A DNA stretch of 64,000 nt from Bacillus sp. USDA818B3_A (GCF_009928415.1 NZ_JAABNN010000001.1:652086-716085); one strand, 5' to 3'. Shown: positions 1-9,312, counted from the first letter of the stretch. The notes: a model not told the origin generated them from the sequence alone. Numbers and translations are program-made.

Positions 1-35
1 TTGAATCTCATCATCCGTAAGAAGTACCTTCAACA
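1..35 (-). CDS. Response regulator, N-terminal fragment cut by window edge
   Basis: The minus strand from an ATG at 33-35 reads MLKVLLTDDEIQ, the typical first beta strand and acidic pocket (DDE) of a CheY-like receiver domain. It overlaps the 3' end of the histidine kinase by 25 nt, the usual kinase-regulator arrangement of YesM/YesN-type pairs. Only 11 residues lie in the window, so the output domain is not visible; an AraC-type output is inferred from the kinase family. Confidence 0.75.
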
Positions 36-1807
36 TGTAGATCACCTCTATCCACATTTATACATAATGTAATCCGTGTGCCTTCATTCTTTTCAGATTC
101 AATCTGATATGAAAAGTTTTTACCGTAGTAAAGTCCCAATCGGCTAAGGACGTTTCTAAGCCCAATGCTCCTGCCTTTACTTTTTAATACATTCGTTGTT
201 TCACTCTTTGTATCTTCACTCAGTAAATTGGAAATCACTTCTTCAGACATTCCGATTCCTCTATCTTCCACCATAATTAATACCTGATGGTTGATCTTTT
301 GGGTTTTAATAAAGATTTCTGCAGAGGCTTTTTCGCTAAAACTATATTTCACGGCATTTTCAACGAGTGGCTGGAGGATAAATTTAATAATCGGAAGAGT
401 TTTTGTCTCGGGATCCTCCTCAATTCTAATTGTGATGTCGTCTTCGTATCTCACCTTTAAAATGTCCGTATAACTGCGGATATAATTAACCTCTTCACCC
501 AATGTTACCACATCGCTTTGCGTATTTAAGGAGTATCTCATCATCCGGCCCAAATATATACTGACATTCATAACCTCTTTATTTTTCCCCTGAACAGCTA
601 GCCCTCCAATGATTTCAAGCGTATTGTTCAAAAAATGGGGATTGATTTGCAGTAATAGCGCTTTGTATTCGGCATCCTTTCGGCGGATATTGGTTTCATA
701 TTCCGTTTCAATTAAGGTCTTTAATCGATCAACGGTATGATCGAACACTTTTATCAGATAACCTACTTCGTTGTTATTCGATTTGATTGTTGGCATTAAG
801 CGTTTCGCGCCGGAAAAATCTCCGTTTTCAATCACTCTCATCGCTTTAGCCAGTTTTCCCAATGGACTAACGATATTGGAAGAAAGCATATAAGAAGCGA
901 CTATTGTTAACAAAAAAACAATTCCGCTGGTTAATAGTAAGTTTCGTTGTAAAAAGTATACTTTTGAGAACAAATCAGACTTGGTCACTTCACTAACCAG
1001 GAACCAATTACCCATTGATAACTTTTGATAAAACACAAAGTAATCCTCACCGTTATAATCAGTTTCTAATAACCCTTTTTGATTTTGACTATTTTTTATT
1101 TTAGTTAAACTTTGTATTAATACCTTTTTCGGAGTATAGATCTTCCCTTGTAATACGTTTGCTCCCTGCTGATCGATTAAATACGCATGACCTCTTCTTC
1201 CAATCGTGATTTTTTTCAAAGCTGTTTCTAGCAAAGCGGAAGGGATATTAACCTTGATAATCCCATAGGTTTTAAACGTATTCATATCAAAAAGAGGTAA
1301 AATATAGCTATTAACATTACCTTGAGCTGGCAGATAAGCATCAATATGGGACTTTGCAAATCGCTGTTCATTTTTTGTGAAGTCATTAAACCAATCCATT
1401 TGGTGCAGGTCGGGACGATTCCCCCAGGTCCCTTCGCCATCATTTAGAACAACGGAAATGGACATTCCATTTGAATTGTTAACCATTATCGAGGATAGCA
1501 GCGTTTTAAGTTGATTTTTTTGTAGTAAGCTCTGGCCTTTCGAAATTTTCGCATCCTTATTTTCCAGCTTTAACCACTGTTGGGTCGCTTGATTGACAAG
1601 TACCTGCTTTCCCAAATCCTGCGCCTGTGTTGTGACGGAATTAATATAAAGTGAATACTGGTCCATTGCCTCGACAGTTAAATCCTGAGTCTGTTCTTCA
1701 ATAATCGATGTAAACCAGCTTGGAATAATAATGGACAATATGATTAACGGAATCGTTAACAAGCAAGTAAACACTATAAACAAACGATTACGTAAGGAAA
1801 AAAGCAT
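11..1807 (-). CDS. YesM-type sensor histidine kinase
   Basis: This 598-residue membrane sensor kinase has an N-terminal TM helix (about residues 8-30), an extracellular dCache-like sensor region to about 285, a second TM helix (about 288-312) and a HAMP linker. The His_kinase domain carries the phospho-acceptor in NPHFLNN, and the HATPase domain has the N box (ENAVKY) and G boxes (DRGIGM, GRSIGLRN). The H-box reads NPHFLNNTLE instead of the common NPHFLYNTL. It probably senses an extracellular sugar or binding protein and phosphorylates the regulator that overlaps its 3' end. The ligand cannot be told from sequence. Confidence 0.9.
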   Translation of the reverse strand: MLFSLRNRLFIVFTCLLTIPLIILSIIIPSWFTSIIEEQTQDLTVEAMDQYSLYINSVTTQAQDLGKQVLVNQATQQWLKLENKDAKISKGQSLLQKNQLKTLLSSIMVNNSNGMSISVVLNDGEGTWGNRPDLHQMDWFNDFTKNEQRFAKSHIDAYLPAQGNVNSYILPLFDMNTFKTYGIIKVNIPSALLETALKKITIGRRGHAYLIDQQGANVLQGKIYTPKKVLIQSLTKIKNSQNQKGLLETDYNGEDYFVFYQKLSMGNWFLVSEVTKSDLFSKVYFLQRNLLLTSGIVFLLTIVASYMLSSNIVSPLGKLAKAMRVIENGDFSGAKRLMPTIKSNNNEVGYLIKVFDHTVDRLKTLIETEYETNIRRKDAEYKALLLQINPHFLNNTLEIIGGLAVQGKNKEVMNVSIYLGRMMRYSLNTQSDVVTLGEEVNYIRSYTDILKVRYEDDITIRIEEDPETKTLPIIKFILQPLVENAVKYSFSEKASAEIFIKTQKINHQVLIMVEDRGIGMSEEVISNLLSEDTKSETTNVLKSKGRSIGLRNVLSRLGLYYGKNFSYQIESEKNEGTRITLCINVDRGDLHVEGTSYG

Positions 1808-1994
1808 CTAATCACCCCCAGTTAAGAGAAAACCCTTACAATATTATGCTAGTCTATTTAAGATTTCAAATATTATTATTTAATCAATTTAACATAACGG
1901 TTACCGACATGCTACGGGTTTTTAGTAGATATTTGTTTTCGAAATTTCGGTACATTTTTTTATTGGGCAAATTTTTTTCAAATAGTTTTTTGAC

Positions 1995-2051
1995 CTACAA
2001 CAAAGGAGAGCTTATTTTGGCTTCCTCCTTTGTTGTGCTTTGTTCTGCCAT
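1995..2051 (-). pseudogene. Tyrosine recombinase N-terminus remnant
   Basis: From ATG 2049-2051 the minus strand reads MAEQSTTKEEAKISS and stops after 18 codons. The start and its upstream DNA (words such as cccaacatagcaa and gaggc) resemble the start and leader of the integrase remnant at 36673-37095, which begins MADQSKIKGK. As there, a selC-like 3' end lies about 150 bp further upstream. I read it as the decayed 5' end of a selC-targeting integrase. A 140-codon plus-strand reading frame across this stretch is not considered real. Confidence 0.5.
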
Positions 2052-2201
2052 AAAAAAGCCCCTTCGCTTCATCGGGGATTCCCAACATAGCAATAGAGGC
2101 TCCACAGTCTATATGATAGATCCAACACAGTCTATCGGAAAATCGATTTCTTCAAACCAAATTATTCCAAAGGGAAGTAAACCATGTCATTTCAACGTTA
2201 T

Positions 2202-2231
2202 TGGCGGGACCGCCTGGAAATCGAACCCAGC
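2202..2231 (-). repeat. Degenerate selC (tRNA-Sec) 3'-end relic
   Basis: Read on the minus strand this is a tRNA T-arm plus acceptor 3' strand. The T loop is TTCGATT between a five-pair stem CTGGG/TCCAG, followed by acceptor strand GCGGTCCC, discriminator G and CCA. About 24 of 29 positions match the two better-preserved selC 3' ends at 19479 and 37220. The T-stem differs from theirs (GTGGG/CCCAC) but still pairs. It probably marks an old integration junction. Anticodon and variable arms are absent. Confidence 0.5.
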
Positions 2232-2245
2232 AGCGACTTTAAAAA

Positions 2246-4030
2246 TCATTTACCCATATGCCGATTGAGAAATTGTATCATTTCTTTATAGGCAGTAGTT
2301 TTATTTTTCAGTTTTCCGAATTTATGGCCTTCATCTTCAAACCGAATAAATTCAACTTGATGATTTCGAGCCTTTAATTTATTCACCATTTGCTCGGATT
2401 CTGTGATCCGGACACGAGGATCATTTTCCCCATGAAGAATCATTAGCGGGGAAGTGATTCTATCTGTATGATTCAATGGGTCAATTCTATCAAAAAATTT
2501 CCCATCTCTTTCTATTGTTCCATATTCCGCCTCCCTTTGCTTCTTACGCCAGGGGCTTGTTGTTTCGAGGAAAGTTCTAAGACTTGACATACCTACAATA
2601 TCAATAGCGGCAGACCAATACTTTGGAAAATGGCTAATGGCAGCAAGAACCATAAACCCACCATAGCTGCCGCCCATTATGGCAATCCTTTCAGAATCTA
2701 TGTTCCTATTTGTCTTTAGCCAATCAACTAAATATACCAGATCCGTTACAGCATCCATTCTTTTTTGGACATCATCAAGATGGGTGTACGTTTTTCCATA
2801 GCCCGTACTGCCTCGAACGTTTGGTGCACAAACAGCATAACCCTGATTTAATAAGTATTGCTGGATTGAGTTGTAAACAGCACGGCTTTGGCTCTCAGGA
2901 CCCCCGTGAATATTTAGGACAACAGGCAGTTTTTTAGAGATATTTTTAGGTTCATAGTAAAATGCCGGTATCTGAAGGTTGTCAAAAGAGCGGAAAGTGA
3001 TAATTTCAGGTTCAATCAATTTATCCTTCAGAGCTGGTGAGCGGGAAACATATGTAAGCCTCTCAGCTTGTATTGTTTTGAGATCAAGTTCCCATATATC
3101 AGGTGGATAGGCTGGTCCATTAAATTCATATGCCAGTTTTTGATTATCAGGGGAAAATTTCATTTTGGATATGACACCAAGTGGTGTTTTCCATGTATAT
3201 AGATTGCTTGTGTTTAAGTCTAAAATAATCCCTTTGGAAACTCCCCCTTCATTTATCGTAAAGGCAAGCTTGTCTTTATCCTTACTCATTTCTAGATTTT
3301 CGAAATCCCACTCTCCAAGTTCCATCCAATCGAAATGTTTTGTTTTTAAATTAATAAATGCAAGCCCAAAGAATTCTCTATCTTTATTGGACAATAAATA
3401 GAGATGAGTTCCATCCTTATTAAAATGAACATTTTTAAAGCCTGCTTCCCCTGTATGTTTTGTGATCCAGTTCACCCTTCCAGTTGAAAGGTCAAGTATA
3501 CCTAAATCATTGTCAAGAGATGTATTTGTTTTCTGAATTAATAGAGACCTTCCTTCTGGAGCCCATTTAAGGCATGAAAATAGCCCATTATCCGAATGAA
3601 CAAGACGGATTTCTAGTGTCTCCAGATTCTGAATGTATATATCTAAATAGGCTGGCTGCAGGCGATTACTTGACCAGGCAATCCATTTTCCATCTGGAGA
3701 GCTTCCGCCAAAATGATGCATATGTTCTGGTGAGTTTGTTAGATCTATTAGTTTATTATCTTTCTTTAGTAAGTATAATTGCTCATTTTCATTTCCCTTA
3801 CTATCCATTCCAATAATTAAATTAGATGTACCGTTTACATACTTAATAAGGGTGATTCTATCCTGTGTAAAAGAGACTTGGGCAGGCCAGGCTTCACCTC
3901 GATCGAGCTCCCATACCTGAGGTTCTCCAGTATAATTAGCAATAAAGCGTAATTTGTTACCAACAGGAGCGTAAACTGGATTTTTCGCAGTACGAACATG
4001 TATAAAAGGGTCTAAACTTACGGCATCCAT
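2246..4030 (-). CDS. S9 family prolyl oligopeptidase / acylaminoacyl-peptidase-like
   Basis: A 594-residue cytosolic serine peptidase of the prolyl oligopeptidase clan. The N-terminal half (about 20-330) is a WD-like beta-propeller with repeated SPDGKWIAWSS-type blades that gates substrate size. The C-terminal half (about 345-594) is the alpha/beta hydrolase domain with oxyanion HGGP (375-378), nucleophile S455 in GGSYGGFM, D537 in GENDPRV and H569 in DEGHKF. All triad residues are present. No signal peptide is visible. A GGGAGGGG ribosome binding site precedes ATG 4030. The stop lies 15 bp from the selC relic, so the 3' end may have been a junction. Substrate: short peptides, unspecified. 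Confidence 0.88.
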   Translation of the reverse strand: MDAVSLDPFIHVRTAKNPVYAPVGNKLRFIANYTGEPQVWELDRGEAWPAQVSFTQDRITLIKYVNGTSNLIIGMDSKGNENEQLYLLKKDNKLIDLTNSPEHMHHFGGSSPDGKWIAWSSNRLQPAYLDIYIQNLETLEIRLVHSDNGLFSCLKWAPEGRSLLIQKTNTSLDNDLGILDLSTGRVNWITKHTGEAGFKNVHFNKDGTHLYLLSNKDREFFGLAFINLKTKHFDWMELGEWDFENLEMSKDKDKLAFTINEGGVSKGIILDLNTSNLYTWKTPLGVISKMKFSPDNQKLAYEFNGPAYPPDIWELDLKTIQAERLTYVSRSPALKDKLIEPEIITFRSFDNLQIPAFYYEPKNISKKLPVVLNIHGGPESQSRAVYNSIQQYLLNQGYAVCAPNVRGSTGYGKTYTHLDDVQKRMDAVTDLVYLVDWLKTNRNIDSERIAIMGGSYGGFMVLAAISHFPKYWSAAIDIVGMSSLRTFLETTSPWRKKQREAEYGTIERDGKFFDRIDPLNHTDRITSPLMILHGENDPRVRITESEQMVNKLKARNHQVEFIRFEDEGHKFGKLKNKTTAYKEMIQFLNRHMGK

Positions 4031-4129
4031 AAAATATCCCCTCCCTGTATTAAATCAAAAACGTTCTTTAGAATTGAGAGTCGTGGAAAGATCAATGAAA
4101 TAAAAAGGGATAAAACTCTCCAATCCATT

Positions 4130-4249
4130 TTATTTAATCGAAGGGGAATTATGCTTATTAGCCCATTCTTGATACTCATTTATTCCACTAATTACTGCCG
4201 ATTTACTCATTGGAGTAAGAATTGGTGCAAACGTTGTATCAGTGAACAT
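4130..4249 (-). pseudogene. Small unrecognised ORF or gene remnant (39 codons)
   Basis: The minus strand reads in frame from ATG 4249 to TAA 4130 (ends QEWANKHNSPSIK). Composition is protein-like, but no ribosome binding site is evident and I do not recognise a family. It looks like the C-terminal tail of a decayed gene. Confidence 0.25.
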
Positions 4250-4304
4250 GACATTCGACAATTGGTATCGATGGACAAATATACTCATGTCTAATTAAAG
4301 ATGC

Positions 4305-4333
4305 AAAAAAGCTGCCCTTCGACTCGAGCAGCT
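4305..4333 (-). terminator. Rho-independent terminator
   Basis: Minus-strand stem AGCTGC/GCAGCT followed by TTTTTT. It lies 80 bp beyond the amidohydrolase stop and probably ends that transcript. Confidence 0.6.
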
Positions 4334-4418
4334 CATTAAAAGCTTTAGTAAATTATCTATAATCTAAAATTACCAGGATTGGACCTAGATAATCTTTTTC
4401 AGTTGGTCCCCCGCTGCT

Positions 4419-5297
4419 TTAAAGCACCGGGGAACTGACCCCAATCAATGCTAAAAAGTTTTTTCCCAGAATATATTCCTTTTGGTAATCAGGAATATCA
4501 AGAGAATCAATCCATTTTTTCTTTGCAGAGTAGTCATATTCATTAAATTTTTGCATTCCATAGGGTCCGTCGCAGCCATAAAGAACTTTCCGATACCCCA
4601 AAGCTTCTACTGTGCTCTTTACAATCGTAGGAGTAAGATAGTCACTTGATAAGTCAATATAGATATTTGGCTGATATTCCACGTATTTCCATAGTTTTTT
4701 CCAAAAAGGTAAACCGGCGTGAGCGTAAATTAATTTAAGGTTTGGGTATTTTTCTGGTAAATATCGGTAAGAGTTTCGTTCGGAAGAAAGATGAATAATG
4801 ATAGGAACGCCTTTTGTTTCACATAATTCAGCAACTTGGTCAAGTGCCCTGATACTATATTGATGCATAAACGGATGGGCTTTCACTCCAATGAAACCTG
4901 GTTTAGTAAGATAGGATTCCAGTTTTTCAACTGATTCAGGAATCATAGGATTCACGGCAGCCCAACCTAGAAACCGATCAGGAAATCGTTTAATGGCTGA
5001 TGCAACTAAATCATTGTCTGGTTGACTAAAAATCTTGTATGAAGAACCATAAAGATTAAAATAGCCCTCTTTTACCAACCCATCATAAATTTTATGGCCC
5101 ACATACGGTACATTTAATATTAAAGAACGGAAAAGACGCTGTAAATTATGTTGAAAGGCACTATCGACCTCAAACATGGTTTCATTCATGGCGGCAATCA
5201 ACACAGTTTTATTGACACCATTTTGGTCCATACACTCTATCATTTTTTCAAGAGTCAGCATGGTTTCATCCACATGAAAATGGCAGTCTATTATCAT
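4419..5297 (-). CDS. Amidohydrolase-family (TIM-barrel) metal-dependent hydrolase
   Basis: About 292 residues. The N-terminus carries the HxH metal motif (DCHFHVDE). Later strands supply VKAHPF, IIIHLSSE, IYAHAG and a terminal YGCDGP motif with the last metal-site Asp. This is the Amidohydro_2 pattern shared by decarboxylases and lactone hydrolases such as the ACMSD group. The start is taken at the second ATG (5297), because the first (5303) abuts the GGAGG; the second has a 7-nt spacing. It is monocistronic between two non-coding stretches. The substrate cannot be assigned. Confidence 0.8.
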   Translation of the reverse strand: MIIDCHFHVDETMLTLEKMIECMDQNGVNKTVLIAAMNETMFEVDSAFQHNLQRLFRSLILNVPYVGHKIYDGLVKEGYFNLYGSSYKIFSQPDNDLVASAIKRFPDRFLGWAAVNPMIPESVEKLESYLTKPGFIGVKAHPFMHQYSIRALDQVAELCETKGVPIIIHLSSERNSYRYLPEKYPNLKLIYAHAGLPFWKKLWKYVEYQPNIYIDLSSDYLTPTIVKSTVEALGYRKVLYGCDGPYGMQKFNEYDYSAKKKWIDSLDIPDYQKEYILGKNFLALIGVSSPVL

Positions 5298-5303
5298 TTT
5301 CAT

Positions 5304-5647
5304 CCTCCCCTTCAGAAGGTGAAATTTTTATATGATTGTTGTTTTCTTTCTAGTATTTTCTTATGATTTGTAATATTAAACTATGAGCAAAATTATTAGC
5401 ATACTTTAAAATAAATTTGGGTTCTTATCTTAATCCCCGATTTATAATGAGCTCGAGATCTATTTTTATAAAGATATAAAAACCATTAGGTTGATACATT
5501 AAAGATCATACAAAAAATTGATTAAGGATTCTAAAAGAAATCTTTCAAAAGTTATTTCTGCAACAACTTCATAAAAGGGGTGCTTCTACTATTTTCCTTT
5601 TGTAAACCGAAATAAATGATATAATACTTTTGGTAAAATAAAACAAC
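5304..5647. other. Intergenic region, divergent promoters expected
   Basis: AT-rich DNA between the divergent amidohydrolase and lipoprotein genes. I see no gene, repeat or strong hairpin; promoters for both neighbours must lie here. Confidence 0.5.
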
Positions 5648-5662
5648 AAGGGGGAAATGGAA

Positions 5663-6451
5663 ATGAGATTTTCTATACGATTCTTTTTAGCTGCCATTCT
5701 ATTATTAGCTTTAGCAGCCTGTAGTAATGATACAGCAACCAACGAAAGTTCAGATGATAAAACTAATGTTCAGGCATCTGAAACAAAAGAAAAGAAAAAG
5801 GAAGCTCCGCTCGATATAACTGGTTATTGGAGTGGAGATGGCAAAGGAGATTATTATTCTCTCTCAAAAACTGATGATACTTACTCTTTAACATCACTTA
5901 CCTTTCAAGAAACTATTCAATTGGATGCTACAAATGTTAGGGACAACGAAATCAATACAACTGTAGTAAAAGGTACAGATAATGGTGTTCAGACTGGAGA
6001 TAAGGTAAATTTAAAAATAATAAATAACAATAAGTTTTCATTAGAAATTGATGGAGATACTCAAGAATTCACTAGAGCGAAAGATGAAAAAAATGTTGAT
6101 CCCTTAGATTTAGTTGGAAACTGGATGGATGATAATAATTATATAACGATTACAAAAGACAATAATGTTCTTACATTTAGTTTTGAAGATGGTGCTGATG
6201 AAGGACTAGTTAAATTTGACATTTCAGCCGAAGTTACGGATGTTATTGATAATTATGTATTCGGAAAGATCACCAAAATTCTTCCTGAAAAATATGCAAA
6301 TGGAGAAGATGATGATTTGTATCTGGGAGCGGGAACGGCTTTCCACCTCTCGGATGATAAAACAAAATTATCAATAATGGGCGAACAAGAAATGACTAAA
6401 ACAGATATGTCATTCGAGGAATTTAAAGCACAACATAACAATAATGAATAA
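5663..6451 (+). CDS. Putative lipoprotein
   Basis: A secreted, lipid-anchored protein of about 262 residues. The signal peptide has a charged start (MRFSIR), a hydrophobic core and a lipobox LAAC; an acidic/Lys-rich linker follows. The body shows two weakly similar halves, each opening with the same phrase (DITGYWSG... and DLVGNWMDD...), suggesting two tandem small beta-barrel (lipocalin-like) domains. I do not recognise a family. ATG 5663 is chosen over 5657 because AAGGGGG sits 8 nt before it and only 2 nt before the other. A terminator follows directly. Confidence 0.7.
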   Translation: MRFSIRFFLAAILLLALAACSNDTATNESSDDKTNVQASETKEKKKEAPLDITGYWSGDGKGDYYSLSKTDDTYSLTSLTFQETIQLDATNVRDNEINTTVVKGTDNGVQTGDKVNLKIINNNKFSLEIDGDTQEFTRAKDEKNVDPLDLVGNWMDDNNYITITKDNNVLTFSFEDGADEGLVKFDISAEVTDVIDNYVFGKITKILPEKYANGEDDDLYLGAGTAFHLSDDKTKLSIMGEQEMTKTDMSFEEFKAQHNNNE

Positions 6452-6460
6452 ATATATTAT

Positions 6461-6490
6461 GAAGTTGGAGCAACTCCGGCTTCTTTTTTT
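6461..6490 (+). terminator. Rho-independent terminator
   Basis: Ten-pair stem GAAGTTGGAG/CTCCGGCTTC with two G-U pairs, loop CAA, then seven T. It ends the lipoprotein transcript. Confidence 0.85.
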
Positions 6491-6517
6491 ATAAAAAAAT
6501 CCACCTTTAAGGTAGAT

Positions 6518-6688
6518 TTACTTTTTATGTACAAGTTGTTTTACTTTTTCTTGAAATTCTTCCTCTGTAATTTGATTTCTTAGTCTTTTCTCTACTAATT
6601 CCATACATTCAGGTTTTACCTTAAGTCCTTCTAATTCAACTGATGCTTTGGCATTTGCTAATGCCTTTTTAATCTTATCCTTCTCCAT
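6518..6688 (-). CDS. VbhA-like antitoxin (Fic inhibitor) protein, orphan
   Basis: A 56-residue, highly charged helical protein starting at ATG 6688 behind AAGGGGAG; the longer start at 6706 has no site. Residues 16-21 read SVELEG, which fits the Fic-inhibition motif (S/T)xxxE(G/N) of VbhA-type antitoxins. In that family this helix places its Glu in the Fic active site and blocks AMP transfer. The rest (RLRNQITEEEFQEKVKQLV) resembles the short C-terminal helices of that family. No Fic gene lies nearby, so it would be an orphan antitoxin or act on a Fic protein elsewhere. Confidence 0.7.
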   Translation of the reverse strand: MEKDKIKKALANAKASVELEGLKVKPECMELVEKRLRNQITEEEFQEKVKQLVHKK

Positions 6689-6825
6689 ATTCTCTCCCCT
6701 TAACATCTCTTAATTAATTATATCAGATTTACTAATATCTAATGTTAATTCATCAATGTTAGAGCCATTTAACAGATTTTAATGTTATTATTTTACTGGT
6801 AAGAAAATACTACGGGGGGAAAAAA

Positions 6826-7917
6826 ATGAAAATAGTAATACCATTTATCACTCTAATTTTATTGTTTGCTTTAACAGCTTGTTCGAATGAAGACGCAAAA
6901 GACGAACAGAATAGCGGAGAAGCAGCAAGTGTATCTTCGGAAGAAAACAAAAAAACAGAAGAAAGTAAAAAAGATAGCTCCACACCCAAAAAGGTAGAAT
7001 TGAAGGAATATAGTTTTGATGAATTTGTGCAATTAAGTGAAGATGAACAAAAGGGATACTTTAAATCCTTAGCCAATAATCTGGGATATACAGATGCTTT
7101 AGGTGATTGGATGTTATCGTTGGTAAAGGATCCGAATACGCAAATACCAAGTTCCGTTACTACAGTAAGTGGCTATGCCGAATTTTATGTTAAAAATGCT
7201 GAGATTCAGGATGGCTATAAGTTGAATTGGAAATTGGAAGAAGAAAAAGAAATCGCGAAAAATGGTACAAAGGAAGAACAAGCGCTTGATAAGAGGGCGG
7301 AATTGGCAAAGAAAGAACCGCTGTTTGCAATTAATGACCAAGACCAAATATCTTTCTTAGGAATAGGAATTGGGGATTCGATTCAAGATGTGGTTTCTAA
7401 AAAGTGGGGAGAACCTAATAAGGTTCAAACTGATACCATTAATGGTCCGTATCCCTTTAACAAATACTTCTATGGTATTCCAGGGGACAAAGTGGGGAAA
7501 GGATTAGAAAGATATTGGTTGGTCATAGATAGTGAATATGGAGGCTCTCCTGAGACAGATACTGTGGTTAAGATGAGTTTACTTGTTGATAATAAACCTG
7601 ACACCATACCAAATTTAGAAATCCCTAAAGAATTTAGTGATCGATTTATCGGTGATATCTATTACGATGTTCTGACAGGGGGGCCTTTTGACGCTCTTCC
7701 GGATGATTTTGACTTGTATTTTTTCCGAGATACAGAGCATCCACAAGGATTAACCATTAGTACACGGGACGGTAATGATTTTGATCTAGAAGCACAGGTA
7801 TGGCCAATTGATGAATTAAGTGTTTTTGAAAAGCGGAAATCAAATTATGATGTTTTAACAATGAAACAAGCTCAACAAAAATTAACTTTCGAAGAGATAA
7901 AAAAGAAGAGAAAGTAA
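6826..7917 (+). CDS. Putative lipoprotein with DUF4309/YjgB-like C-terminal domain
   Basis: 363 residues. Signal peptide with lipobox LTAC (Cys about 19), then a long acidic/Lys-rich linker to about residue 60. The C-terminal half contains FLGIGIGDSIQDVVSKKWGEPNK, resembling the repeated 'GIxxGDSxxDVxxKWGEP' core of Bacillus DUF4309 lipoproteins. A middle region (about 65-170) is helical and unassigned. GGGGG precedes the ATG. Probably exported and membrane-anchored; function unknown. A second, unrelated lipoprotein lies 370 bp upstream on the same strand. Confidence 0.65.
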   Translation: MKIVIPFITLILLFALTACSNEDAKDEQNSGEAASVSSEENKKTEESKKDSSTPKKVELKEYSFDEFVQLSEDEQKGYFKSLANNLGYTDALGDWMLSLVKDPNTQIPSSVTTVSGYAEFYVKNAEIQDGYKLNWKLEEEKEIAKNGTKEEQALDKRAELAKKEPLFAINDQDQISFLGIGIGDSIQDVVSKKWGEPNKVQTDTINGPYPFNKYFYGIPGDKVGKGLERYWLVIDSEYGGSPETDTVVKMSLLVDNKPDTIPNLEIPKEFSDRFIGDIYYDVLTGGPFDALPDDFDLYFFRDTEHPQGLTISTRDGNDFDLEAQVWPIDELSVFEKRKSNYDVLTMKQAQQKLTFEEIKKKRK

Positions 7918-8109
7918 AAAGGGTAATTTAAACATATTCTTAGAATAAATATCTTTCCGCAACAATTAGTGCTTTCCATTTTCATTTTTACTGTTTTTCC
8001 TTTTAGAAAAAAAGAATGATATTTTAAGGAGTGCTAAGACATCTTTAATTAACATATTTAAGTTTTACTTTATTTTCTCCCTATGGAAGTACATAGTCTT
8101 AATACACCA

Positions 8110-8146
8110 AGAAGACCGCAACCTATTTGAATAGGAGCGGTTTTCT
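8110..8146 (+). terminator. Stem-loop, probable terminator
   Basis: Nested inverted repeat AGAAGACCGC/GCGGTTTTCT with an inner CCTATT/AATAGG arm, followed by a T-rich tract. It may end the lipoprotein transcript 190 bp upstream. Confidence 0.55.
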
Positions 8147-8366
8147 CGGTTTATTTACAATTGTTCCGTTTCAAGGTATTGACCGTAAATATGAGATTAT
8201 GTATGAGCAACAACAAATTTTGGGTGATGAAATAATAGATTGGAAACTCTATAGAAAGTATTCTTTTCATACTTTAGCAAAGGAAATACTAGATAAAAAT
8301 ATGGAACTCGTTAAAGCTAAATTTGCAAAAAGAGACAACATTATGATGTGGCCTTTTTGTATATAA
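8147..8366 (+). pseudogene. Unrecognised gene remnant
   Basis: An open frame that begins inside the preceding hairpin and has no ribosome binding site runs to TAA 8366. From about 8150 it reads like a real protein tail (FTIVPFQGIDRKYE, then DWKLYRKYSFHTLAKEIL). I could not assign it to a family. Its start inside a terminator and the missing 5' part suggest a truncated gene. Confidence 0.3.
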
Positions 8367-8394
8367 AAAAAGAACAGCTAACCAGTGCTGCTCC
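8364..8394 (-). terminator. Rho-independent terminator
   Basis: Minus-strand stem GAGCAGC/GCTGTTC with a G-U pair, followed by seven T. It lies immediately downstream of the 208-residue membrane protein. Confidence 0.7.
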
Positions 8395-8399
8395 ATTTT

Positions 8400-9026
8400 C
8401 TATCCATTTAAACTGGTTGTATCATTTTGACTTTTACTCATCAATACTCTAGCAAGTGCTGTACAAATTTTCAACACCAAGTATGGAACGATCAATATGT
8501 AAATTGCATAGAAAAACCCATACTTGATCATATCCCACAAACTTGTGCTATCTGCATACAAATAGCTTACATAATCCGAATTTTCAATCATTCCAACAAT
8601 GGTAGCAAAAAACCTTGTTGTCGCAGCTAAACACCCTAAAAAGAAAATAAAGTTAAGAAATTTTGAATTTCCTCTTCCTAAAACCATCAACATAAGTGAA
8701 ATGCTAAATCCTATCCAAATATATCGACTAAAGTTGACAGAGTATCCTAGAACAAAATGTGCCCCTAATAAACATGCTATTAATACAACAATTCCAATGA
8801 TTATTAGAAACAAAGGAGCAAGGCCAAAAATAGAGCTACTATCAGATTCATTTTTAGCTTTGATGTCATCTGGATCCTCATATCCATTTTCAAATTCAAA
8901 ATATCCATCATCGTCTCTGCCGTATCTTCTGCTTAGTTCTTTTATCGCCTCATCTCGTTGACTGGGATCCCCCCTATAATAATCATCCTTTAAATCTGAA
9001 TCACTTCTAAAGTGGTAATCTGGCAC
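8400..9026 (-). CDS. Membrane protein of unknown function
   Basis: 208 residues with a GTG start ten bases behind GGAGGG. The first 65 residues are soluble, acidic and Asp/Tyr-rich (DDYYRGDP, RRYGRDDDGYFEFENGYEDPDD). Four hydrophobic segments follow at about 67-90, 98-115, 123-143 and 165-190, with a short basic tail. No family is recognised. It stands alone with its own terminator. Confidence 0.6.
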   Translation of the reverse strand: MPDYHFRSDSDLKDDYYRGDPSQRDEAIKELSRRYGRDDDGYFEFENGYEDPDDIKAKNESDSSSIFGLAPLFLIIIGIVVLIACLLGAHFVLGYSVNFSRYIWIGFSISLMLMVLGRGNSKFLNFIFFLGCLAATTRFFATIVGMIENSDYVSYLYADSTSLWDMIKYGFFYAIYILIVPYLVLKICTALARVLMSKSQNDTTSLNG

Positions 9027-9167
9027 TTTCGATATCCCTCCTTTTTTTCAATATTATAACATTAAAAACTTTATTTTATTATGCTTAGTATGCCATTGAG
9101 ATGCTCATTTTGGATCCTCTATAATATGAATTAGATTAATTGACCTTATTTAGCTTTCATTCCCCTC

Positions 9168-9275
9168 TTAATACTCCCTAACAGCATTCAGTCTCTTTGT
9201 ATCCCGTCCCAATTCTTTCTCAAATTCTTCAAATTTATCTTCCACATACAAATTCACAATAGAATACACAAAAAT
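9168..9275 (-). pseudogene. C-terminal remnant of an unknown protein
   Basis: The minus strand reads a protein-like tail (VEDKFEEFEKELGRD ... NAVREY) to TAA 9168 with no start or ribosome binding site. No family assigned. It is one of several scraps between 9.1 and 9.6 kb. Confidence 0.3.
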
Positions 9276-9312
9276 GAGCTTGGAGAAAAGTCCAACCTCA
9301 TTTTTAGGTTTA

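Noticed and set aside
1846-2268. 140-codon plus-strand ORF
   Set aside because: It runs across the integrase remnant and selC relic on the opposite strand, has no ribosome site and resembles no protein; it is a by-product of A/T-rich scar DNA.
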